64,000 nt of DNA from Planomicrobium sp. CPCC 101110 (GTDB lineage: Bacteria > Bacillota > Bacilli > Bacillales_A > Planococcaceae): positions 789,028 through 853,027 of the forward strand of contig NZ_VOHD01000003.1 of NCBI RefSeq assembly GCF_007859395.1. The letters are read 5' to 3'. The stretch's first letter is position 1. Each line of letters begins with the position of its first letter. The position numbers and the translations under genes were made by a program. Under the pieces are notes generated by a model. It saw nothing but the letters and a program-made list of their open reading frames with translations. It searched no databases and was not told the DNA's origin. This document shows, piece after piece, positions 45,579 to 55,042 of the stretch.

Positions 45579-46495
45579 TATACTCCTAAGTGGTTCTTTA
45601 ACGTACTTTGGATTTCGGTCAACTCAGCATCATCCATCATGTAGTACCAAATGCCGTTGATTGTTTCGCCGTAACCTTCTTTTACAATAATCTGATCGAC
45701 TGTGCCGACTGCGTCCCGGTAATTAGCTTGCACGTCAACCATTTCATCAAATGTCATGTTCGTGCGAACGTTGTCGCCAAGCGCACCAAAGATATCTTTG
45801 AAATTGACCAAACTGTTAACCGATGCGCCTTCGCGCATGATGCCTTGAAGCACTTGCTTCTGGCGGTCTTGACGGCCGAAATCGCCGCGTGGATCCTCAT
45901 ATCTCATACGGACAAACGCTAACGCCTGCTCGCCAGTCAGGTGGATATTGCCAGTTGCAAAGTCATCAAATGCCAGTGAATTATTCACATCCACACCACC
46001 GACTGCATCGACGATATCTTGGAACCCTTCCATGTTTACCTGCACCACATAGTCAATCGGGATATCCAATAAATTCTCGGCTGTTGCAAGTGACATTTCA
46101 ATGCCGCCAAATGCATACGCGTGGTTGATTTTATCTGTCGTGCCATGTCCGACAATTTCCGTATACGTATCACGCGGTATGGAAACCATTTTCGTCGATT
46201 TTTCTGTTGGGTTAACTGTCATGACGACCATTGTATCCGAACGTCCTTGATCGCCTTCGCGCTCATCAACGCCAAGCAGGAGGACAGAGAATGGATCTTT
46301 ATCCTCAAACACGACTTCTTCCGTCCGTTTTTCCGAGACTTCACGGTCAATCGGTTCGTGCATTTCTTCTAATGTATTTGATAAACTGTTGAAAACCATA
46401 AATACGTAAATGCCAATCCCTACAGCAAGCAATCCCAATATTCCAACAACCCAAGGCCAAATTTTCTTCTTGGCCTTTTTTCTGCTTTGTTCCAT
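45578..46495 (-). CDS. LytR-CpsA-Psr (LCP) family ligase
   Basis: A 305-residue LCP protein that attaches undecaprenyl-linked teichoic acid or capsular polymers to peptidoglycan outside the membrane. Short Lys-rich cytoplasmic tail, membrane helix (about 13-33), then the LCP domain with the typical motifs LLLGVDEREGDQGRSDTMVVM (read in parts), SIPRDTYTEI, KINHAYAFGG and ALAFVRMRYEDPRGDFGRQDRQ, containing the Arg and Asp residues that bind pyrophosphate and metal. ATG 46495 follows GGGGGAAAG; a TTG three bases earlier is ignored. It lies 14 bp downstream of the SGNH-like gene in one operon, divergent from the capsule operon, so capsule attachment is the likely job. Confidence 0.92.
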   Translation of the reverse strand: MEQSRKKAKKKIWPWVVGILGLLAVGIGIYVFMVFNSLSNTLEEMHEPIDREVSEKRTEEVVFEDKDPFSVLLLGVDEREGDQGRSDTMVVMTVNPTEKSTKMVSIPRDTYTEIVGHGTTDKINHAYAFGGIEMSLATAENLLDIPIDYVVQVNMEGFQDIVDAVGGVDVNNSLAFDDFATGNIHLTGEQALAFVRMRYEDPRGDFGRQDRQKQVLQGIMREGASVNSLVNFKDIFGALGDNVRTNMTFDEMVDVQANYRDAVGTVDQIIVKEGYGETINGIWYYMMDDAELTEIQSTLKNHLGV

Positions 46496-46509
46496 CAATC
46501 TTTCCCCCG

Positions 46510-47337
46510 TTATTCAGCTATAAAATAGCCTTCTAATTCATTTGTCCAAGTCAGTGCGCCAGTGTCGTTCGGATTTCCTTCTTCAGTTAAATAATCCTGG
46601 AGTGCTGGATCGGTAGTACCAGGCCAAGCAGACCAGTGATTAATATACACAATATTGCTTAAAAGAGCAAATTCTTCCAAAGCGTTTACTTGAGTCAAGT
46701 AAAACCCGGCACCGAAAATCGGTTGAGGAGGCTGCAGCAGCAAGACCGTATCACTCACTTTACTTTGAATTTGGTTATAAAATGCCAAGATATGTTCATG
46801 TTCCACTTCGATTTCAACCAAGCCGTTATTATTTAACGTAAACGGCTCAAGGAGTACTACATCGTATCCGCTAGACAAATCAATGTCTTCCTCCATAAAC
46901 TCAGCGGAAGTCCCATTAAAAGGAACTCGGTCCACTTCAACAAATCCCGCGTAAGCTTCTTCAATTGCTGCTTCTAGAGTTTCCCCGTACCCCGGCTCGC
47001 CCGCATCCATTGCTTCAGACCCGGCAATTAACAATTGAACTTTCTCATCCCTCTCAAATCGGTCCAAGAAAATTTCTTGAACTGAATCATCCATACCAGT
47101 TATCAAATTTTCTAGTTGATCCTTCGTTATGACTTCCTCAATCGAGTCCGGAGTTTCCTCCATTTCCTCTTTTTCTTCTATAAGAGGAGCAGCATCCGCC
47201 TGCTTTGTGCTAGCAGATGCCAACTTGTCTTTCCATGTTATGTAACTGAATCCTAATATTGCAATGCATGCAATGATGAGCAAAAACACGCCTAATTTTC
47301 TCAATTCCTTACTAAACTCCTTCCGTAAATTCATCAT
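46510..47337 (-). CDS. Membrane-anchored SGNH/GDSL-like protein
   Basis: A protein of 275-282 residues. The start is uncertain: ATG 47337 is chosen, but 47358 and 47334 are possible and no ribosome site is strong. After an N-terminal membrane helix and an acidic linker, the C-terminal 180 residues resemble Bacillus SGNH-hydrolase proteins of polysaccharide loci: LLIAGSEAMDAGEPG in the place of block I, LLEPFTLNNNG, LLLQPPQPI, YINHWSAWPG and GNPNDTGALTW. The usual GDS serine box and the DxxH box are not clearly preserved, so activity is doubtful. The context (LCP gene, divergent capsule operon) suggests polysaccharide modification such as deacetylation. Confidence 0.6.
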   Translation of the reverse strand: MMNLRKEFSKELRKLGVFLLIIACIAILGFSYITWKDKLASASTKQADAAPLIEEKEEMEETPDSIEEVITKDQLENLITGMDDSVQEIFLDRFERDEKVQLLIAGSEAMDAGEPGYGETLEAAIEEAYAGFVEVDRVPFNGTSAEFMEEDIDLSSGYDVVLLEPFTLNNNGLVEIEVEHEHILAFYNQIQSKVSDTVLLLQPPQPIFGAGFYLTQVNALEEFALLSNIVYINHWSAWPGTTDPALQDYLTEEGNPNDTGALTWTNELEGYFIAE

Positions 47338-47418
47338 TTCTATCCCATAACATATCATAATTAAATCTATTAGCCTATAAAACTTTTTAAAAATGGAAGT
47401 TCCAAAGGGAAAACATTG

Positions 47419-47427
47419 TGCTATACT
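47419..47427 (+). promoter_or_regulatory. Extended -10 promoter of the capsule operon
   Basis: TGC-TATACT fits TGnTATAnT; TTCCAA 16 bp upstream of the hexamer is a weak -35. It lies about 45 nt before the first capsule gene. Confidence 0.5.
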
Positions 47428-47471
47428 AGCTAAAGCTATTTAAAAAGACCATTAAAGGAGCCACCACGTAC

Positions 47472-48200
47472 ATGGAAGAAACCATCAGTTTACAAGATTT
47501 ACTCAAAACGTTGAAAAAGCGCCTTGGAATGATTGCTTTGCTGACAATTTTGGCTATTACCATTGCCGGCGCTGTATCATATTTGTTTTTGACGCCAATC
47601 TACGAAACATCCACACAAATTCTCGTTAACCAGGAAAAAACAGATGCTGCTCAAATGATCAACCAAAACATCCAAGCCGATTTGCAATTGATTAACACAT
47701 ATAGCGTCATCATTAAAAGTCCGGCTATTTTAGACCAAGTAGAAGAGCGGCTGAATCTCGGACTAACAACAGAAGAACTTACTGAAAAAATCACCGTTGC
47801 GACAGCGGAAGAATCTCAAGTTGTTAACGTGTCTGTGCAAGATCCGGACCCACAAGTTGCTGTAGATATCGCGAACACAACGGCTAACGTCTTCCAAGAA
47901 GAAATCCAGGAACTCATGAGCGTCGATAACGTATCGATCCTGTCTCCTGCAGTATTAAAAGAAGATTTAGCACCTGTTGCGCCGAATCCAATGATGAATA
48001 TGGCAATTGCAGCCGTTATCGGTTTGATGCTCGGGGTAGGGATAGCGTGCTTGCTTGACTATTTAGATACAACAATGAAAATTGACCAAGATATCGAAGA
48101 CATTTTAGGGATTCCATTGCTTGGAGTTATCTCGCCAATCCAGGAAAAAGCAGAGTTAACTGAAAAAGCAGCAACATCTTCCAGAAGGAGAGCGGGTTAA
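47472..48200 (+). CDS. ywqC: Polysaccharide chain-length / tyrosine-kinase modulator (Wzz-type)
   Basis: A 242-residue YwqC/CapA-type membrane protein with two transmembrane helices (about 20-40 and 172-192) around an extracellular Wzz domain (FLTPIYETSTQILVNQ start). The cytoplasmic tail (about 195-242) would activate the BY-kinase encoded next. It regulates chain length and the kinase cycle in capsule synthesis. The ribosome site AAAGGAG lies before ATG 47472. It starts the YwqC/D/E-like trio, just upstream of sugar-nucleotide and transferase genes. The gene symbol is by family analogy. Confidence 0.88.
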   Translation: MEETISLQDLLKTLKKRLGMIALLTILAITIAGAVSYLFLTPIYETSTQILVNQEKTDAAQMINQNIQADLQLINTYSVIIKSPAILDQVEERLNLGLTTEELTEKITVATAEESQVVNVSVQDPDPQVAVDIANTTANVFQEEIQELMSVDNVSILSPAVLKEDLAPVAPNPMMNMAIAAVIGLMLGVGIACLLDYLDTTMKIDQDIEDILGIPLLGVISPIQEKAELTEKAATSSRRRAG

Positions 48201-48203
48201 ACG

Positions 48204-48905
48204 ATGGCTAGACAGAAAAAAGTATTGCAGCAAACTGCTCGTAAACTCATTGCGTTTACAACACCAAAATCATACGTAGCTGAACAATTCCGGACACTTC
48301 GGACAAATATTACCTTCTCTTCACCGGATAGCGACATCCGGACGATGGTCGTCACTTCGGCGGCACCATCAGAAGGCAAGTCGACAACTTCCGCAAATTT
48401 AGCTGTAGTCTTCGCCCAAGAAGGAAAAAGGGTTTTGCTAGTTGATGGCGATATGCGCAAACCGACAACGCATTACACATTTCATATGGGGAATACAATC
48501 GGCCTTTCAAGCATCTTGACTCGCCAAGCGGCGGCAGAAGAAGCTATCCGACCAACGGCAGTTGAACGACTGGACCTTTTGACATGTGGACCGATTCCCC
48601 CAAACCCCGCGGAACTTTTAGCGTCAAAATCAATGGACTTGTTAATCAAACAACTAAAAGAAAAGTATGATCTTATCATCTTTGATGCACCACCTGTTCT
48701 TTCTGTAACAGACGGCCAAATTATTGCCAACAAATGTGATGGAACCGTATTGGTCGTCAATTCAGGAAATACAGAGAAAGAAATGGCGTTAAAAGCGAAA
48801 GAGGCCATCACTGCCTCCAACAGCAAAATCATTGGCGCTGTCTTGAATAATTACGAATTGGCCAAAGATAGTCACTATTATCAGTATTATGGCACAACTG
48901 AGTAA
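48204..48905 (+). CDS. ywqD: Capsule tyrosine-protein kinase (BY-kinase)
   Basis: A 233-residue CpsD/CapB/YwqD kinase. Walker A is SEGKSTTSAN (about 56-65), Walker A' is VLLVDGDMRKPT (about 78-89), and Walker B is LIIFDAPPVLSVTD (about 155). The C-terminal Tyr cluster SHYYQYYGTTE is the usual autophosphorylation site. It works with the upstream membrane modulator and the downstream phosphatase to control polymerisation and length. Three bases separate it from the modulator gene. Confidence 0.92.
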   Translation: MARQKKVLQQTARKLIAFTTPKSYVAEQFRTLRTNITFSSPDSDIRTMVVTSAAPSEGKSTTSANLAVVFAQEGKRVLLVDGDMRKPTTHYTFHMGNTIGLSSILTRQAAAEEAIRPTAVERLDLLTCGPIPPNPAELLASKSMDLLIKQLKEKYDLIIFDAPPVLSVTDGQIIANKCDGTVLVVNSGNTEKEMALKAKEAITASNSKIIGAVLNNYELAKDSHYYQYYGTTE

Positions 48906-48953
48906 AAAGGATTTCCTTTTTGCTCTTTTTAAATGCCGTAAGGAGGAAGCGAC

Positions 48954-49721
48954 ATGATCGATACACATTCACATATACTGGCCGGGTTGGATGACGGTGC
49001 TGAAACGATGGAGCAGACCCGAAAAATGCTTGAAACAGCGGTAAAAGAACAAATTACTGGCATTATCGCCACGCCGCATGCCTATCATCCGAACTTCAAA
49101 ACCGACTTAACAGCACTAAACAATCAATTGGAAAGAACGAATGCATACATATCGGAACAAGGATTGCCGATAAAAATTTACAGCGGGCAGGAATGCCGCC
49201 TATCTGAAAAACTACCTGAACGTTTGAAAACAGGTGAAGCGTTAACGCTTGCCGGTTCTCAATACGTTTTACTCGAACTTCCGTCTTCAGGAGTTCCTGC
49301 ATACACGATTCAAATTATTCAGCAGTTGATTACGAGCAATTACGTGCCGATTATCGCGCATCCGGAACGTAACCAAGGAATTATTGAAAAACCGGAACGG
49401 CTGCGTAAATTATTGCTTCACGGTGCATTGGCACAAGTAACAGCAGGATCCGTAGCGGGTGGTTTTGGTAAAGCGATTCAGCGGACCGCAATGGACTTGA
49501 TTGATGCCAATCTTATCCACGTATACGGCTCGGACATCCATAACTTGACAACTAGACCGTTTCTTTTTAATGAAGGCTTGGACTACTTAGAGAAGAAGAA
49601 CTACCATGAAATCATTGATATTATGTTAGAAAACAATGACCGTATTTTATTAAACGAAAACTTGCATGTACTGGAACCTCAAACAGTGCGAAAGTCCAAA
49701 TGGTGGAAGGTTTTTAATTAA
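48954..49721 (+). CDS. ywqE: Capsule tyrosine-protein phosphatase (PHP family)
   Basis: A 255-residue manganese-dependent phosphatase of the CpsB/CapC/YwqE family. Metal motifs are MIDTHSHILAGLDDGA (1-16), ATPHAYH (about 42), GQECRL (about 78), IIAHPERN (about 134) and YGSDIHN (about 195). It dephosphorylates the kinase's Tyr cluster. The ribosome site AAGGAGG lies before ATG 48954. A 357-bp gap with leader-like structure separates it from galU. Confidence 0.92.
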   Translation: MIDTHSHILAGLDDGAETMEQTRKMLETAVKEQITGIIATPHAYHPNFKTDLTALNNQLERTNAYISEQGLPIKIYSGQECRLSEKLPERLKTGEALTLAGSQYVLLELPSSGVPAYTIQIIQQLITSNYVPIIAHPERNQGIIEKPERLRKLLLHGALAQVTAGSVAGGFGKAIQRTAMDLIDANLIHVYGSDIHNLTTRPFLFNEGLDYLEKKNYHEIIDIMLENNDRILLNENLHVLEPQTVRKSKWWKVFN

Positions 49722-50078
49722 ATTGTTTGTCAATTTATTAGTAAATTCAGTATGAAAGCGTTTTATGCTATTTCGTTAAAAAAAGTATAATATTGATAAA
49801 AAAACTATATCAATTCCCATAAATAGTATGTTAGAATGAGTTTAGAAGACGACGAACAGGGTATAAGTAACGTTTGGGTTTAGAAGATTAGTCTTTTTAC
49901 CTAATCAAATTCTTATTAAAAAGTCGATTCGCTGATTGTTTAAGACAATTTGCATCGATTTTTTTTATGAATTTTTATTCCAATATTTAGTATAAAATAG
50001 AATCTATATACCTTTATTGATGTAAGTATATTTACTTATATAAAGGCTAGTGAAATTATATTTATAGGAGGAAGAAAA
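49722..50078. other. Intergenic leader region between ywqE-like gene and galU
   Basis: A 357-bp AT-rich gap without a gene. An imperfect hairpin with AGTCGATTCGCTGATTG (about 49922-49939) and CAATTTGCATCGATT followed by a T-run ends near 49969, like an intrinsic terminator or attenuator. A palindrome TAAGTA-tatt-TACTTA lies at 50023-50038. Bacillus EPS operons carry an EAR RNA at a comparable place; I cannot show a match here. Confidence 0.4.
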
Positions 50079-50963
50079 ATGAAAAAAGTAACTAAAGCTA
50101 TTATACCAGCAGCAGGACTAGGAACACGTTTTCTGCCGGCTACAAAAGCAATGCCGAAAGAGATGTTGCCGATCGTCGATAAACCGACAATCCAATATAT
50201 TGTAGAAGAAGCGATTGCTTCAGGGATTGAAGACATTATTATCGTTACAGGTAAAGGGAAACGTGCTATCGAAGATCACTTCGATAACAATTTTGAACTG
50301 GAAGCGAATCTTCTTGAAAAAGGGAAACTCGATCTTTTGGAAAAAGTGGCTCAATCATCTAAAGTTGAAATTCACTATATCAGACAAAAGGAAGCAAAAG
50401 GCCTTGGCCATGCGGTATGGAGTGCACGTAAATTCATAGGGAATGAACCGTTCGCTGTTTTACTTGGGGATGATATTGTTCAAGCTGATAAACCTTGTTT
50501 AAAACAATTAATTGAACAATATGATGCTACTCAAACTTCCGTTATTGGAGTTCAGCAAGTTCCTGATGAAGACACGAATCGTTATGGGATTATCGATCCT
50601 AGAAAATCTCTAGACAGACTTTACCAAGTTAACGAATTTGTTGAAAAGCCGGCATTAGGTACTGCACCATCAAATTTAGCTATTATGGGCCGCTATATTT
50701 TAACTCCTGAAATTTTTGACCTTTTAGAAAAACAAGAGGTTGGAGCAGGTGGGGAAATTCAATTAACCGATGCAATTCAAAAGTTAAATGAACTTCAAAA
50801 CGTCTTCGCTTATGATTTTGAAGGGAAGCGATATGATGTTGGAGAAAAGTTTGGATTTGTAAAAACGACAATTGAATTTGCGTTGGAACATCCAGAACTA
50901 AAAGAAGATTTAATACAGTACATTATGCAATTGAAAAATCAATTTACTAAAGAGATGGTATAA
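50079..50963 (+). CDS. galU: UTP-glucose-1-phosphate uridylyltransferase
   Basis: A 294-residue GalU/GtaB enzyme making UDP-glucose from glucose-1-phosphate and UTP. Motifs: [23 protein letters not shown] near the start (given in outline), [21 protein letters not shown] near 130, FVEKP near 187 and YDVGEKFGF near 250. UDP-glucose feeds GalE and Glf downstream to UDP-galactose and UDP-galactofuranose. The ribosome site AGGAGG lies before ATG 50079. Codon use is more AT-rich than in the tar genes. Confidence 0.93.
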   Translation: MKKVTKAIIPAAGLGTRFLPATKAMPKEMLPIVDKPTIQYIVEEAIASGIEDIIIVTGKGKRAIEDHFDNNFELEANLLEKGKLDLLEKVAQSSKVEIHYIRQKEAKGLGHAVWSARKFIGNEPFAVLLGDDIVQADKPCLKQLIEQYDATQTSVIGVQQVPDEDTNRYGIIDPRKSLDRLYQVNEFVEKPALGTAPSNLAIMGRYILTPEIFDLLEKQEVGAGGEIQLTDAIQKLNELQNVFAYDFEGKRYDVGEKFGFVKTTIEFALEHPELKEDLIQYIMQLKNQFTKEMV

Positions 50964-50985
50964 GAGCTAAAAGGAGGAATACCAA

Positions 50986-51666
50986 TTGAGAGGTCAAGAA
51001 GAATTAATATACAACACAGCAATAAATCAAGATGAAACCATTGCTATAAAAAGTAGTTATAAACTCATAAAAAGAACAATAGATATTTTAGGAGCGATAG
51101 TCGGTTTATTCATATTGCTATTGTTTTTAATTCCGTTAATTCCTTTTTATTTAATAGGTAGTAATCGTGGGCCTTTATTTTTTAAACAACAACGTATTGG
51201 GCAAAATGGAAAGCAATTTGGTATTTATAAATTTCGCTCGATGATCCGGAATGCTGAAGAAGTTTTGAAGGAAGATAAAGAGCTATACGACAAGTATGTA
51301 GCAAACAGTTATAAACTTGAACCAGACGAAGATCCAAGAATCACTTCTTTTGGAAGATTTATTCGTAAAACTAGCTTAGATGAGCTTCCACAATTTTTAA
51401 ATGTTCTTAAAGGGGAAATGAGTCTAGTTGGACCAAGACCAATCGTCCAAATTGAATTAAATGAATATCGAGATAAAAAGGATTTATTTCTCTCTGTAAA
51501 GCCAGGTATAACTGGATACTGGCAGACTTGTGGAAGAAGCGAAGTTAATTATCCTGAACGTGTTGATGTTGAGCTTCACTATATGTATAACCAGTCGCTG
51601 ATACTAGATTTAACTATTTTATTTAAAACAGTTGTTCAAGTATTGTTGAGAAAAGGGGCTTATTAA
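50986..51666 (+). CDS. Priming undecaprenyl-phosphate sugar transferase
   Basis: A 226-residue bacterial sugar transferase (WbaP/EpsL C-terminal type). It starts the repeat unit by transferring a sugar phosphate (often galactose or N-acetyl sugar phosphate) to undecaprenyl phosphate. TTG 50986 follows AAGGAGGAAT. One membrane helix (about 32-58), then the catalytic region with FKQQRIGQNGKQFGIYKFRSM (in parts), RKTSLDELPQFLNVLKGEMSLVGPRP (in parts) and PGITGYWQ. Substrate choice is not decidable. It opens the repeat-unit assembly part of the locus. Confidence 0.9.
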   Translation: MRGQEELIYNTAINQDETIAIKSSYKLIKRTIDILGAIVGLFILLLFLIPLIPFYLIGSNRGPLFFKQQRIGQNGKQFGIYKFRSMIRNAEEVLKEDKELYDKYVANSYKLEPDEDPRITSFGRFIRKTSLDELPQFLNVLKGEMSLVGPRPIVQIELNEYRDKKDLFLSVKPGITGYWQTCGRSEVNYPERVDVELHYMYNQSLILDLTILFKTVVQVLLRKGAY

Positions 51667-51750
51667 TAGCAAAGACTTTAGAAGTGAAATCTTATATAAG
51701 TTTTTAAATTTAAGACGTGAAATCTATATAAATTAGAATAGAGGATTATA

Positions 51751-52872
51751 ATGACTAACAATAAAACTTATGATTATTTGATTGTGGGTGCAGGATTATA
51801 TGGAGCGGTATTTGCTTACGAAGCTTCTAAACGCGGTAAAACTTGTCTGGTAATAGATAAAAGATCTCACATTGGTGGAAATGTATATACTGAAAAGGTA
51901 GATGGAATAAACATACATAAATACGGGGCACATATATTTCATACCAACAGTAAAGAAATATGGGATTACGTAAATGGGTTTGTAGAATTCAATCGGTATA
52001 CAAATTCCCCGGTTGCAAATTACAAAGGTGAAATTTACAATCTTCCTTTTAACATGAATACTTTTAATAAGCTATGGGGCGTTATAACTCCAGAAGAGGC
52101 TAAAGAAAAAATAGAAAAACAGAAGAATGCAAGTGGAATAAAAGAACCGAAAAATTTAGAAGAACAAGCCATCTCTCTTGTAGGAACTGATATTTATGAA
52201 AAACTTATTAAGGGATATACAGAAAAACAATGGGGAAGAGCTGCAGCAGAATTACCCGATTTTATTATAAAAAGACTACCTGTAAGATTCACTTACGATA
52301 ATAATTATTTCAATGATAAATATCAAGGAATACCGATAGGTGGCTATACAGCTATTATCGAAAAAATGTTTCAAGGTGTGGAAGTAAGATTAGAAACAGA
52401 TTTTTTTGAGGATCGAACAAACTTTGAAAATATCGCTCAGAAGATTATATTTACTGGAATGATTGATGAGTATTTTAATTACCAGTTTGGGGAATTAGAA
52501 TATAGAAGTTTAACTTTTGAAACGGAAAAGATGGAAATTCCAAATTACCAAGGAAATGCTGTAGTAAACTACACGGATCGAGAGACTCCTTATACGAGAA
52601 TCATCGAACATAAACATTTTGAATTTGGCACTCAAGATACAACCATTGTGACAAAAGAATATCCGTCAGAATGGGAAAAAGGAAAAGAATCATACTATCC
52701 TATCAATGACGAAAAAAATAGCCAACTTTATAAGAAGTATAAAGAATTAGCGGACAATGAAGATGATGTAATATTTGGCGGAAGATTAGCTACATACAAG
52801 TATTACGATATGCATCAAATTATTGGAGCTGCTTTAACTCAAGTAGAAAAGGAATTCAAGAAAAATGAATAA
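51751..52872 (+). CDS. glf: UDP-galactopyranose mutase
   Basis: A 373-residue flavoenzyme converting UDP-galactopyranose to UDP-galactofuranose. The FAD dinucleotide-binding start is YLIVGAGLYGAVFA (about 6-19); family motifs are RSHIGGNVYTE, HKYGAHIFHTN, YTEKQWG, and LATYKYYDMHQ near the end. It overlaps the next gene by 8 bp. It predicts galactofuranose residues in the polymer; UDP-galactose would come from GalE encoded downstream. Confidence 0.95.
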   Translation: MTNNKTYDYLIVGAGLYGAVFAYEASKRGKTCLVIDKRSHIGGNVYTEKVDGINIHKYGAHIFHTNSKEIWDYVNGFVEFNRYTNSPVANYKGEIYNLPFNMNTFNKLWGVITPEEAKEKIEKQKNASGIKEPKNLEEQAISLVGTDIYEKLIKGYTEKQWGRAAAELPDFIIKRLPVRFTYDNNYFNDKYQGIPIGGYTAIIEKMFQGVEVRLETDFFEDRTNFENIAQKIIFTGMIDEYFNYQFGELEYRSLTFETEKMEIPNYQGNAVVNYTDRETPYTRIIEHKHFEFGTQDTTIVTKEYPSEWEKGKESYYPINDEKNSQLYKKYKELADNEDDVIFGGRLATYKYYDMHQIIGAALTQVEKEFKKNE

Positions 52873-53635
52873 TATTAAAATTTTAGTAGCTACCCATAAG
52901 AAGTATAAAATGCCTGATAATGATATTTATTTACCTTTACATGTGGGACGAGAAGGAAAAGAAGACTTAGGGTACCAAGGGGATAACACGGGAGATAATA
53001 TCTCTATAAAAAATCAAAGTTATTGTGAGTTAACAGGACTTTACTGGGCTTGGAAAAATTTAGATTGTGATTATATTGGTTTGTGCCATTATAGAAGATA
53101 TTTTACTACCAAAAAAGCGAAAAGAAAATCTAAAACAGAATTTGACAATTTTAATTCGATTCTAAATGAACAAGAAATTAAAGAATTAATGGGGAATAGT
53201 GAAATTTTACTCCCTTCGCAAAGAAATTACTATATTGAAACGATATGGTCTCATTATAAAAATGCTCATCATATAAAAGATTTACAAGAGACTCAAAATA
53301 TTATTGAAAAACTTTATCCAGATTACTTAAACAGCTTTAATGAAGTAATGAGTGGAAAAAAACTTCATTTATACAATATGTTTGTAATGAAAAAAAGTGA
53401 CTTTGATTCTTATTGCGAATGGTTGTTTACGATATTATTTGAGTTAGAAAAAAGAACTGATTTAACTACTTATGATGCATATCAGAAACGAATATTTGGT
53501 TTTATGAGCGAAAGATTATTTAATGTTTGGATACATAAAAAGGGGTTGAAAATTAGCAAATTAAAGATTTTAAGTTTAGAAGGAATAAAATGGGGAGATA
53601 AAATTTATAAATTTTTAGCTCGAAAGGTAAGCTGA
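52865..53635 (+). CDS. DUF4422 family protein, probable glycosyltransferase
   Basis: A 256-residue DUF4422 protein. Typical parts are ILVATHKKYKMP at the start, LPLHVGREG, DNISIKNQSYCELTGLYWAWKN and YIGLCHYRRYF. DUF4422 members are common in capsule and O-antigen loci and are regarded as glycosyltransferases; some are linked to galactofuranose transfer. Its 8-bp overlap with glf makes a galactofuranosyltransferase role attractive, but that is inference from position. Confidence 0.8.
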   Translation: MNNIKILVATHKKYKMPDNDIYLPLHVGREGKEDLGYQGDNTGDNISIKNQSYCELTGLYWAWKNLDCDYIGLCHYRRYFTTKKAKRKSKTEFDNFNSILNEQEIKELMGNSEILLPSQRNYYIETIWSHYKNAHHIKDLQETQNIIEKLYPDYLNSFNEVMSGKKLHLYNMFVMKKSDFDSYCEWLFTILFELEKRTDLTTYDAYQKRIFGFMSERLFNVWIHKKGLKISKLKILSLEGIKWGDKIYKFLARKVS

Positions 53636-53638
53636 TTT

Positions 53639-55015
53639 ATGAAATACCAATATGGCTTTACTCATATGCTTTTGTTTCTTATTTTAGAATTTTTTTATAT
53701 AAGCTTTGACTATTTAAATCATTATATTGTTTTAATTATATTTTTATCTTATATAATTAATGTTTTTATCTTTAATAGAAATTTTATGCTCAGATATATT
53801 TATATAATTTTTTACATTGGTTCAAATATAATAGGAATTTTCTTGATTGAAACAGATTATTTTTACTTATCCGAATTAAGAACATATTCTTTTAATAATA
53901 ACTCCTTTTTGATGATTATTTTAGCTCATGTTTTTTTTATTGAAACCCTAAGATTTTTAGATTCAAAGAAAAAAGAGAGTAATTTTATAAAAAAATCTAT
54001 AATTCAATACAAAAACTTTAGGATTGAAAAATCTCAATTTCTGCAAATACTTATATGGATATTTCTTATTCTATTTTTATTCATGTTTAGTCGGGTGATA
54101 GATACACCTTTCTTTGAAGTTAAGCTTGATCGGTTTTTATATAAAGATCAATATTTAGGGATATGGGATAAAATTTCTAATTCGATACTATATTTTTCTG
54201 GGCTTATAGGGTTATATTATTTTCATACAAAAGATAAAAAAGTATTGATTTTCCTTTTCATGATTTTTACTTACCTATTTTGGATAGGTCATAAATTTTC
54301 TATTTTTCTAAGCTTAGGTTATATAATATTTTTGCCATTTATATGGTACGTTTCAAAAAAAGTTGTTAACAAAATAATTATAGCAAGTATTGGAGGAATC
54401 CTTCTTTTAATAATTATAGTATCTCTCCAAAGTTTTATAGTATATGAGAGAAACTATAGCGAAAACAATGAATACATCAAAATGAGATTAGCTCAACAAG
54501 GGCAATTGTGGTGGGCTACCTACGGAGTAGAAAAAGGAAAAGAAAATAACCTTCAAGAAATTTCAGAAGAATTTAATACTTTTTTTAGAATAAAAACTGA
54601 CAAAAATGACCTGTATAATTCTGGAATCTATAAGATTATGAAACTTACAACTCCATATGATGTATTTGTGCAAAAAGTAAATTTAAAAAATAGTAGATAT
54701 GCCTATTCTACTCAAGCAACAATATATTATTATTTCAAAGGGTTAGGTTTGATACTTTTTTCCATAATTTCTGGAATAATATACTTTTTTGTAATTAATA
54801 AATTAATAAAAAATATTCAATTATATAGAATTATTCCTACTATTTTATATACTAGATTATTATTAATTTGTAACAATGTTTTATTACAATCAGACTTTAA
54901 TAAATTTTTTTCTTTGGAAGTTATCTTGATAATAACTATTCTAGCTGTTCATTCTATAATAACTAAAAATTTAACGAAGAAACATGTTAGAACTAGTAAT
55001 ATTAGTAAAAATTAA
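53639..55015 (+). CDS. Oligosaccharide repeat-unit polymerase (Wzy-like)
   Basis: A 458-residue, very AT-rich, highly hydrophobic protein with about eleven membrane segments and a large extracytoplasmic loop in the second half (about 275-360, with YSENNEYIKMRLAQQGQLWW and IYKIMKLTTPYDV). It lacks a signature motif I can name, but size, topology and position between glycosyltransferases fit a Wzy-type polymerase. It starts 3 nt after the DUF4422 stop. A flippase is encoded separately downstream, so this is the best polymerase candidate in the locus. Confidence 0.75.
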   Translation: MKYQYGFTHMLLFLILEFFYISFDYLNHYIVLIIFLSYIINVFIFNRNFMLRYIYIIFYIGSNIIGIFLIETDYFYLSELRTYSFNNNSFLMIILAHVFFIETLRFLDSKKKESNFIKKSIIQYKNFRIEKSQFLQILIWIFLILFLFMFSRVIDTPFFEVKLDRFLYKDQYLGIWDKISNSILYFSGLIGLYYFHTKDKKVLIFLFMIFTYLFWIGHKFSIFLSLGYIIFLPFIWYVSKKVVNKIIIASIGGILLLIIIVSLQSFIVYERNYSENNEYIKMRLAQQGQLWWATYGVEKGKENNLQEISEEFNTFFRIKTDKNDLYNSGIYKIMKLTTPYDVFVQKVNLKNSRYAYSTQATIYYYFKGLGLILFSIISGIIYFFVINKLIKNIQLYRIIPTILYTRLLLICNNVLLQSDFNKFFSLEVILIITILAVHSIITKNLTKKHVRTSNISKN

Positions 55016-55042
55016 ATCAAATAAGTAAAACGAGGAAATAAA

